Shown one piece after another: positions 35,838-46,200 of a stretch of DNA of 62,000 nt (positions are counted from its first letter, which is position 1; each line of letters starts with the position of its first letter). This DNA comes from Branchiostoma floridae (lineage: Eukaryota > Chordata > Leptocardii > Amphioxiformes > Branchiostomatidae), in assembly GCF_000003815.2 (NCBI RefSeq), contig NC_049980.1, positions 10,181,449 to 10,243,448 on the forward strand, written 5' to 3'. The notes beneath the pieces were generated by a model. It had not been told where the DNA came from. It saw only the letters and a list, made by a program, of their open reading frames with translations, and did no database searches. The position numbers and the translations under genes were made by a program.

Positions 35838-36125
35838 TTTCTCGAATAAAGTACGCACAGGTCTTCTATTCTGAGCGATTTTGTAACTTGCAACGACAAT
35901 GTCATTGGGATCAACATTAGTATGTGTACAACTTTTATGCAAGGACATTGTAATGAAGTCCTTGATTTCAGCAAAATTGCCTTTGGAAAAAGAAGAAACA
36001 TTATAGATTTGCATTTATTCGGTTCAAGAGGCATTCAAGATTGATGGCGAAAAAGTGCGTACTTTATTTCAGTTCTGCAATTTTATGTTTCAGTCCCATT
36101 TCTTAGACTTGTCCTGAGTCACGGT
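35838..36125. mobile_element. Diverged/internally deleted copy of the CCGTATATTCTCG (TA-flanked) MITE family
   Basis: It starts TTCTCGAATAAAGTACGCAC and has an inverted GTGCGTACTTTATTTCAG near 36055, followed by CAGTCCCATTTCTTAGACTT, which aligns with the right part of the full copy at 60269-60872 (CAGTCCCAAAGATCTG...). The left end retains TTCTCGAATAAAGTACGCAC but not the outermost bases. No target duplication is visible. Confidence 0.7.
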
Positions 36126-36179
36126 AGTGTATTTCACTTTGGGTGCATATTTCAATCAAGAAAATATGGTAATGGAGAT

Positions 36180-36225
36180 AGAGAGAGAGTGAGAGACACA
36201 GAGAGAGAAAGAGAAAGAGAGGGGG
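36180..36225. repeat. GA-rich microsatellite
   Basis: Interrupted (GA)n with GAGAGAAAG units followed by a G run. Confidence 0.9.
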
Positions 36226-36914
36226 GCAGTACAGTACTGAGTGATAATAGTGACCAGTCATAGCGTAGTAATTCTTAGTTTAACCAATATTCTAGTTATG
36301 ACTGTACACTTGAAACTTTAGCAGGATGGGCAAGAAGCAAGCATGTGGTAAACCAGATTCAGTGACTATTATACAAATATTTATTGGATATATAGTTTAA
36401 CCCCTTGTAGATGTATATTGAAAAGTAAAGTACATATGGACTTTTACCACTGATCAATACATATTACATGACATTATGTATTTGGTGTTTAGGTTTGGGG
36501 TAATAGGATTAGGAGTATTCAGAAATTGTGCATTTCTTTTCTACGTTTTTCTTTCAATGTTCTTCTGTACTAAGATAATTAAGTTGTTCTGTCTGAAAGT
36601 CTTGTCTTGAAGGCAATTGTTGCATTTCCTTATATATCATGTAAATGAGGCCCTGATTTGAATGAGTTATGGCAGACTCTCTCCATGTCAATGAAGTGAG
36701 ATATCTGATCGTTTCCAAAATCATATCCAGTTGCTTGAGTAACTGTGCACTATTTGGCTAAAAAAATCACTCCTGACAGGTTATATCATGCAAATCAATC
36801 AGATCCCTTAAAAAGTTCCAAATAAAACATCTGAAATAAGTTGAAAGAACCCAAAACATCTTGAATATTGCAACGATTGCAGGCAGCATTACTTCAGTGA
36901 CGCTAAAACAGTTT

Positions 36915-37207
36915 CTAGCTAAATGGAGTTAAGTCTTTGATGACTCTGTACAAGCCAGAACCCCTTGCATACACAGTGGCTGAGAAGGTATCTTTATACA
37001 AGCCAAGATTGCTGCTGTCCCAGGCATCTATCACACTGTACAGCTCCCCCGAGGGGAGACCAAGGTCGGTGAAGTTCACGGCCACCGTTAGGGAATGGTC
37101 CACTGCCAGGTTGAAGAAGGCTACGTAGTGTTCAACAAAAGTTACTGGCTTTGTGCTGACAGCGTGCCACACCACTGCATCACCGGCTTGGTACACCTGT
37201 CGGTTTC
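36915..37207 (-). CDS. Glycosidase exon 6: C-terminal beta domain and stop
   Basis: A 293-bp terminal exon, acceptor CTGTTTCAG, phase 1 in. It encodes NRQVYQAGDAVVWHAVST, HYVAFFNLAVDHSLTVAVNF, DLGLPSGELYSVIDAWDSS and ends LTPFS then TAG. Alternating beta pattern fits the antiparallel C-terminal domain of GH27 enzymes. Confidence 0.9.
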
Positions 37208-40200
37208 CTGAAACAGATGGAGAGGCACGTCACGAATCGTCTAAGAGTCTGCATGTCTTTTTAAGTGAGACGTAGCAAGCTATTCTAATTCACTGTTAAT
37301 CATAGCTTTAATTCAACATTATGCATTGTCAGTACATACACATACATACATATTGTCAGTAATTCAATATTAAGCATTGTCATTTAATCCATTGTTGAGG
37401 GTAACTGGTCAATTTAATTTATGTAGCACATTACTTTTCATCCTGAATTCATCGTGAAGTGTTATTGACAAATGATTTGTATTGCAAACTTGAGCACCAG
37501 ATTGCCCACAAGTCACAACAGAGTGCATGGTCTGTGTTTGTAGACTTGTTTTGCCAGATGCAATACAATTCAATAAAACAAGGAAATACACAACATGTAC
37601 TCCAATGAACTCATTCCTAAATCCCCACACAAGAACAACTTGATTTACCATTAAACATTGTTGGCCTGCATTGATCTACCATTTAGAATTGCTAGCCCTC
37701 CTAAACCTACCAAGATAACCCCCAACAGACCCACTTTATCCAGCACCTATCACTGAGTCATTTTAAGGCATTTTGCAGCATGTGAAGGAAAAATTCAAAA
37801 CCGTTTTTTCAACTTTGATGGACAAAAGTCAGGGATTAAAGGATTGAAAATGTCCCAATTTGAATAAAATTATCAAAATTTGTACTTGACATTGCTTCTT
37901 AAATTTGTAGGACCTTCAAGTCAATGGCAATTGGGATTTTAAAAAATTCCAGCTGGCTAGAGCTCTGGTCTGTATCATTGACTTGTTCTGTATTATAATA
38001 TCTGTATTATAATATTCAACCTTAACAGTGAAATATGATGTGTATTCAAAGAAATATACTAGTAAGCTCTTAGTAATACACATCTATAATGGATAAAGAA
38101 GTGACCAACCCAGTCTCACCCGGTGAAACACAAGAGGGGCGAGTAGAACAAAAAGAAACAACATGCTGACACCCGGGATCGAACAAATCCAACAAGCAAA
38201 TCACAACACCAAAAGCTCAGAGCTGTTGGTGTGGTCAGTTTGGCAGCACTTGAACCCTACTGCTACAATATTCCCCCTTTTCTTTTCAAGATTCGTCCTC
38301 GAATTTCTGAGATCGATATCCCTGTGTGGCACATCTCTAGCCTGTTACTCACAGGGTTGGTGCGGGAGCCAGTGAAACTCAAGAGGGGCGAGTAGAACAG
38401 AAAGAAACAACATGCCATCACCCATGATTGAATCTGGGGCGGCAGATTACAAATCCAACATGCAAACCTCAGAGCTCAAGTCAGTTTGGCAGCGCTTGAA
38501 CCCCACTGTTACACATGTCCAGACTAACTCACCCATGCTGAACTCATGCAGCCTGAGCAGCTCCTTGTGAGTCAGCAGACCCAGCGTCAGGTCATCTGTG
38601 GGCAGCTTCCCCCCGAACATGAGGGGTGACCTGGCCATGCACCACAGGGTCATGGCTGTCCGCTGTTCCACTGTGGTCAGACGAGTGGAGCGTGGGGGGC
38701 TGTGGACGCCACTCAGATGTCCTGTAGGTAATATAATAATCATTGCATAGGTACCTGGGCTCTAAGTACTGGGTGCATCTGCACTTTTGCACTTTTGAAC
38801 CACTCATTGCACCAAGAAAATTGATAAACCGTTGTTGTATTATTTGCTTCAAATTTAGAAGTTAGCAATAGAGTTTTAGATTCAAGCTCTGATGACAAGA
38901 ATTAGACTTTGGCTAGCATTCTATGTGTTTGATTCTATGTTGTGCACCCAATGTTTTGGTATAATGTACCAGCATACCTACAAATGTATTCTCCAAAATG
39001 AATTTCAAGCCCTGAATGTGCAGTCGACAAGAGCAAAATCAAAGTGTTCTGCAAATTCAGCAAATTAATCAGGAGTAGCATGCAGGCTACACTAATTATA
39101 CACTAGCAATTATATAATAATAATAAGTACATGGTCCAAATAACAACAGAAGTCTGGTACTACTTTACAAGTTTAAAAGAAAAGAATTATATTACAAACT
39201 GCTTGTAATTAACTTATTGCATTATAGAAATTCAACGCAATTGATATATAGTACATGTACAGCAAAGATGACAAGCATAGGATATACCTGATACATGTTA
39301 GGCAAAATTTAAACCTCAAACCTCACCTAAATGTCCCAGTGGTAAGAGGTCTAAGTCGGGATACGTGTCACCGGCACCTATCAGCTTAGCATGTGCAGCA
39401 GCTGCTGGGAACTGTTTGGCGATTCCACTTGCACCTGTCCAGCTGTCCCATGTGTCAGCTGTGGGAAAATTTGTTCAGGTGTTCAACATCAAAAGGCGAC
39501 TTGACCACATTACAACTGATAGCATCTCATTCTAGCAATATTCTAGTGCTTTTGACCTAAAGTAGGCTTTGCTACTTACTAATTGTATAAAACTAACTTT
39601 CATAATTTGCAATACACAGTAGACAGCACACAATTCAATGGACGCCCCCCTCCCTTAAATTCCCTGGGATTTATCATCCTGACAAATTTATTGTAGGTTT
39701 TTTGATCAACATTTTAACTAGCAAAAACTGGACTCAACTGTGACTAGTGCACATGGTACGTGCCTAAAAGCTGGACCTGGAATTGGACCTTAAAATGTAT
39801 GCAATTTTATATGCACCATCCCCCCTCTCCCTCCATAAAAGAAAAATTTCTAGCACACATAATATGTTATGATGGGTTAAAGTCCAGACCTGAATATGAG
39901 TTATGGTATGCAACACTACCTGTGAGACATGGCAATCAGATATATATAGTGTCAAAGCAATAAAATCAATGACTCATGATATGCACACTCTGACCCACAC
40001 TTTCAGTTTCAGACATTGAATGCTACCCAGTAGTGCTATTGTGGAATTGTATTTCTTAAGGAATTTATTCACATAACTCTGTCACTCCTCACCTGTTATT
40101 CTGTACATGTCAGCATACCCGTTATCCACCAACCACTGAGCAGTTATAACGTTAGCCCCGTTCCCCGGGGAATACGACAGCGTCATTGTTCTGGTTGTCC

Positions 40201-43200
40201 GGGAGATAGCTTGAGAGAACAGTGCCACCTCATCCTTGTGGATCTCTCCTCCGTAGAAGCAGTCAGCCTTGACAAAGTCCACCCCCCACGAGGAGAACAT
40301 GTCGGTTATAGACCTGTAGTAGTACATGGCTGCAGGGTGGGATGTGTTGATACCGTAGTTCATGTTGTCCCAGCTACACTGTGTAGCAGGCAGGGCGATC
40401 TGGTCTGCTGTGTACTGTGTGCCATAGACTCTCAGCTTGTCTTTCACAGCCTGAACAGGAATCCCACGCAGGAACCAAACACCAAACTTCAAACCTACAA
40501 GACATCACAGAATTTTCTGATTACCTTTGCCAAGAAGGTTAATATGCCTTCAGTTGTGCCATAGCAAAGCAGTTTATACAGTGCAGGTATACAGTTTTAT
40601 TCACAGAATTTTGTAATAAACCTAGAACAGGGTTATGGACACTACAGAGGGAATGGACACTGTAGGGAATACAAGGTCACTACAGTGGATAAATATAGAA
40701 TACAACACGGTGTATTCCGTATCACCTGAGGTACCAGCCCGACCGCGGGAGGGCTGGGACCAAGGGCGATGCGGAATACACTGTGTTGTACTTTATTTAT
40801 GTCATACCCACCTGAGAAAACACATATTTCGATGCAAAATGCACCAGAAGTTGAGAAAATGTTAACGTGGCCTCGAACAAAAGATTGTAACAACAGCAAT
40901 TCTAATGTACAAATCCGGTATTCGAATTTTCAACCGTGCCCTGTTCGGCCCGTTTGAAATAGTTTGATTTACTCGAAGGAAGCCCGTGTGATACAACTTA
41001 GAACCCGTGTGATACGGAAAGTTATCACACGGTCCGGAACACCCGTATCGAACATTTTCGCGTCATAGGTATGACATAAAGACAGAATACAGGAGTACAG
41101 AAACCACAGTGGCTATAAAATATTAAATGGAGTATAGATATTATAGGTATGGATAGGGTGTATGGACACTACTGTGGGTACAGACAATACAAGCTTAAAA
41201 TTTTGCAACAAACTTTAAATATGGGTACCACTGGCGGATCCAGAAATATGTCAAGGGGGGGGCGAGCACGAGAGGGGGGGAACCCCCCTCTCGTAGGGGG
41301 GGTCTGGGGGGCCTCCCCCAGGAACTTTTTAAAATCTAGAAGCTGTCTGGTGCATTTTAGAGTCATTTCTGAGCAAATTTGAGCAACGAACTCACACTGA
41401 TTTTCCTGATATTTTGTTTCTGTCTTGTGGATATTAGGGATTTTCCCAGTAAATATGACAAAGGAATATCAATTTTCACAATTACTATTTAGTAGTTATA
41501 TGTTGGCATTAAGTTAACGGCGCTAATAGGGTATTTTTCTAATGCTCATTAAAGTAGTCAACACGCAATGCTTTGAAGATCCATACTTGTTTTTAATGAA
41601 AAGCCTTTCTGTAAGTGTTGGTAAGAGATGTACAGAATATGGACCGACCATACAATAGACCATACAATAGATAAGTCATTCATAGAATGTACAATTATAA
41701 TATAGTCAACCCTGGTCGGGCAACAACCAGCAAAGTACCTCTAATCACCTAATGCTTTACAACAGTTCTATCCATTTTTCCGTTTTACTCTGCCCTAGGA
41801 AACCACCTCTCCCTTCTATACTGAAGCTACGAAAAGAACGATTTGATTAGATTTGATTTGATTTATTAAGATTAGAATAAGATAAGAATCTGTTGCTGTC
41901 TTCTTCATTCGGAGAGAGGATTGATGAACAGCATTCTCCGGGGATGATCTGCTGCATACATGTTGATGATTGTGCTGTAGTCCAATGGAATGTCTTTGTG
42001 GATGAACAGGAGGATGAGGGCATTCAGGCGGTCTTCACTCATGGTGCTTCTGTACTCGTTTTTGATGTATCTGAGAGCTGAATTGGACCGCTCCACTCCA
42101 GCACTTGTGACTGGGGTCAGCATCAGGATGTTGAGCATAGCACAGACATTGGGATAAACTCCAGGATTGCTGTATGGGTGGCTGAGGGTAGATGGAAGCG
42201 ATGTTGGCTTAAGCTTGACTGGAGTGTCTTTCCATTGTGCTTTCCACAGACGCAGTTCCTGATGAAACGAGAATGGAGACGGCAAGTCTGGTTCGTAGTA
42301 CTCGTGTAGCTGGTTTATGTGGTCCTCTGTCATGTTGTGCAGGTCTGATGGAATGAGCATCAGAGCGCGGCAAGCATGGACGGTGAGTTGGCGGAATCGT
42401 GTTGCGAGCTGCTCCACCATACTGTCGACAAACGGGATGAACACTGATCTTCGGAAATAAGCTTCTGGCGTGTCTGCCTCTACATTGCTTCGTAGGGTTT
42501 GTCGCCGACACCGTCGCGGCACCTCGATTTTGTGGCCGGTTTTGTCTGCCATCTGACAAGCAGCTTGAAATACTTTCTGGAATTCCTCTTCAGCTTTCTC
42601 GCGGACTTTTCGCATCTCCTGGAGGACACGGTCTACTTGACCATGTGCCGTGATAACATCCATAGTGCTACCTTGAAGGTTACAGCTGAGTGACTTGGTG
42701 AACCCAAAGACGTACAACGTCGACCTGAAGGCACACAAGAATGCAGGCTTGTTTAGCTGTGACAACAGCCCACCTGCTTCTGTGCGAGCTTTCGCATCCC
42801 AACCTGCTTCTGACGCGATGGACTCCAGGCAGTCCAAGAGGGGCTCATGGAGCTCCAAGAAGTCCTCAAGGCAGGTGTGCTTTTCCACCCAGCGGGTTTC
42901 ACACATGGGTTTCATCTTTTTCTTCGTGAGTGCCGTCAGACCAGCGGCTTCCCTTTCTTCGTCGACTGTCTTTATCGCTTTCTCCAGCTCGCGCTGCCTC
43001 TTTGGTGAGTATTTGAAGAAAATACCAAGCGTTTTTAGGGTCTCTATCATGCAATGGATGTCTGGCACCTTGCAGGCTTTACACAGGGCAAGGTTTAAAT
43101 CATGACTGGCACAATGGAAATATGGTGCTCTGGCTGCAACCCTCTGGAAATTGGCTGCACAACCATTCACGACTCCGGCCATATTTCCAGCTCCATCAAA

Positions 43201-46200
43201 GCACTGGGCTCTGCAGTTGGCCGGGTCGAGATTCAGCATGTTGAGGTCTTGAACTATGCTGTCACAGAGCGCTCTCCCAGTGATGTTGTCGCACTGTGCG
43301 AACAGGAGCAGGCGTTCCACAGGTTTGTTATCTTTTACGTATCTCACCATTAACCCCAACTGCTCCCAGTTGCTGACATCTGTGACTTCATCAGCCATGA
43401 TCCCGTAGAGTGGGCCAAAGGGTTGGTTGGAAATGTCCCTTACAATTGTCTGTAGAATGTACTTCTTCATGCACTCTAGCAGTTGGTTTTGGGATGTTTT
43501 TGAGATGTAAGTCGCATTACGAGGACAGGTGTCGAGGTGCTCCTTCAGTGCCACATCTCCTGCTTCTACCCTTAGCTGAAGCAAGGCCTGGAAATTGCCT
43601 TTATTTGCTAATGGTTCTGCCGTGCTGTCGTCCCGATGTCCACGAAGGGCGAATCCCTGTCGGCCACACACCTCGAGGCACTTGATTACAGACGCCAGAA
43701 ATGCCCGGTTCTTCTCGGCTCGCTCACTCGACTGGGACGACATGGATAAGTCGATGCGACGTCGCGGATTCATCATAGTGTCCACAAAGGCCTTCATCCT
43801 GGCCTCGGAGATTTTGTGGTAGTCGCAGGTTCCATGTTTTTTCAGGTCTGTCGGAGCTTCCGGCCATCTGACGTACGGCTGCTTGACCAGACGGTTGGCT
43901 TGACCTCCGGTCGCTGGTGAGGTTGTGGGAAACAGAATACAACAAAGGCAGTAGAGACCATCCTGCGCTTTGGAGTACGATGCAAACTTATATGTCTCCA
44001 ACCATTTTCTCTGACAGAACCTGTTCGTGACACCGTCTTTTCTTCGCGTGTCTTTGAAGATTGTTGGGGGGAACTTGAATCCTGTAGGTGGAAGTCTTTC
44101 CTGGATCAGCTGGAACTTGGTGGCGTCATCAAGGTTAGCAGCTCTGCCATTGGTAAAGTTGGATATGTCGAGGTCTGTGCTGCGCGTGGACGGAGGCATT
44201 GGCTGAGAGACGGAACCGGCGCGAGACTCTGGCTGAGAGACGGGACCAGCGTCAGGCTCTGGCTGAGAGACGGGACCAGCGTCAGGCTCTGGCTGAGAGA
44301 CGGAACCGGCGCGAGACTCTGACTGAGAGACGGAAAAGGCGCGAGACTCTGGCTGAGAGACGGGACCAGCGTCAGGCTCTGGCTGTAAGACGGAACCAGC
44401 GTCAGGCTCTGACTGAGAGACGGAACCAGCGTCAGGCTCTGGCTGAGAGACGAGACCAGCGTCAGGCTCTGGCTGAGAGACGGAACCGGCGCGAGACTCT
44501 GACTGAGAGACGGAAAAGGCGCGAGACTCTGGCTGAGAGACGGGACCAGCGTCAGGCTCTGGCTGAGAGACGGAACCGGCGCGAGACTCTGACTGAGAGA
44601 CGGAAAAGGCGCGAGACTCTGGCTGAGAGACGGGACCAGCGTCAGGCTCTGGCTGAGAGACGGAACCGGCGCGAGACTCTGGCTGAGAGACGGGACCAGC
44701 GTCAGGCTCTGGCTGAAAGACGGGACCAGCGTCAGGCTCTGGCTGAGAGACGGAACCAGCGTCAGGCTCTGGCTGAGAGACGGAACCGGCGCGAGACTCT
44801 GGCTGAGAGACGGAACCGGCGCGAGACTCTGGCTGAGAGACGGGACCGGCGTGAGAGGCGGAGGATGCAGCACCAAAAAATCTGTATAAACTTGCCTGAT
44901 CATGTGTCCTCTTTCGCTTCTTCTTTGGTGCCATACTCTCTCAGGACTCTCTTGACTGGAAAATTAAAAAAAAAAATCGTTATTCTATTGCCATGTTACT
45001 TGGAACCAATTTCTATTACAAGTTTTTAGTACATTCAACAGCAGAATCCTCAAACAGCATTGCTGCTAACTTATCACTGTAGATATTTTCATTAATGGAC
45101 TCCACAGCTTAATGACACGTGTCGCTGACCCCAGCTCCTTTCAGCGGACCCCCTCCCTTCATCATGAATCGGTAATACTCACAAGCTGGGGCGCTAAACG
45201 ACCCTACAAATATCTGCGCCACAGCTTGTGAGTTGTAACCTATTCACGAAGGGACGCGTAGCTCGGGTGGGGCACACATAGGCATCAGTGAAGCCTGTGC
45301 TAGCGACAGCCCTTTTTTTTTACCAGTGTATATAAAATATTCTAGTACTAACGCTGGCGAACTAGCACCTAGGGCCTAGGTTACTTGTCAAGTTACTGGG
45401 TATCATGTACTTTGACAAAATGGTTCACTACTGGATTCTGGTACTAGAGAAGTAACAACACAAACAATTTCATGAGTGACGAGTCGGCTGACTAATAATC
45501 ATTAGAGTTTTGACAAATTGTAGTGGAATTGTGCAAGTAAAACATCGCTTTGTATACTTGTGTACGTTTTTATGACCATATATAACTTACCTGATCAGTA
45601 GATATCGCGTCAGCAGCGTTGTTGTGTCATGCACCGTACGATCTGAAGGTCTATATTCTGATTTCGAGGAGTGACGTGTCCGTCTGCCGAGATGGTCAGC
45701 TCCAGAATGTTCTGGAATCTTATCTGCTGATTTTTCGCCTCCTGCGGAGTGGGCCATATGTGTACGCGCCATACTCGCGGTTTTTAAGTGACCGCACAGC
45801 AACGCAAAATGGTCAAGCTCATTTCTTTACTCTGCAGTTATTGAGCGCATCATTTGATTCTTTTCATCAATATTGTGTGCTAATATGCGTTTCGTGTCAT
45901 TGAAAATTTTGATATTGTAGCGGTATACGCATTGTACGTTTGGTGCGTTAGGTGCGTCATGGAGCACCGCCTACCGCAAGCAACCGCATTGCTTCATTTT
46001 CATGTGTGTTAAAATTCGTTTGTGTGCGATCATGGGGAAGGGCGTGCTATTCTGAACGCGCCAACAGTATCGTTTAGAAAACCGGCACCTGATCTCAAAC
46101 ACGAGAATCAGAAATGTAACCAAGATCTAACCAACAGTGTGTAGCTGACGACGTCATCCCATACCCTACAACTTTCTCGTATGTCATTTTTTGCTTTTTT

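Larger units (their letters stand above)
35796..36914. other. Convergent intergenic region between DUF229 (+) and the glycosidase gene (-)
   Basis: About 1.1 kb holding both 3' ends. It contains the MITE fragment at 35838-36125, a GA-rich microsatellite near 36180-36225, a plus-strand AATAAA at 35845-35850 and, for the minus-strand gene, a TTTATT (AATAAA on minus) near 36381. Confidence 0.7.
37208..40092 (-). other. Glycosidase introns 3, 4 and 5
   Basis: These introns occupy 37208-38532, 38722-39326 and 39459-40092. The first contains two direct copies of a dispersed repeat (38119-38515). The remainder is AT-rich sequence without coding homology; near 37310-37385 a short motif (AATTCAATATTAAGCATTGT) is imperfectly duplicated. 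Confidence 0.75.

Noticed and set aside
44106-44903. 265-codon minus-strand frame of SLSQSL repeats
   Set aside because: It is the 30-bp repeat read in the wrong frame; the transposase frame continues into conserved domains and this one does not.
44199-45029. 276-codon plus-strand frame of RRNRRETLAE repeats
   Set aside because: Antisense by-product of the same in-phase repeat, with no independent support.
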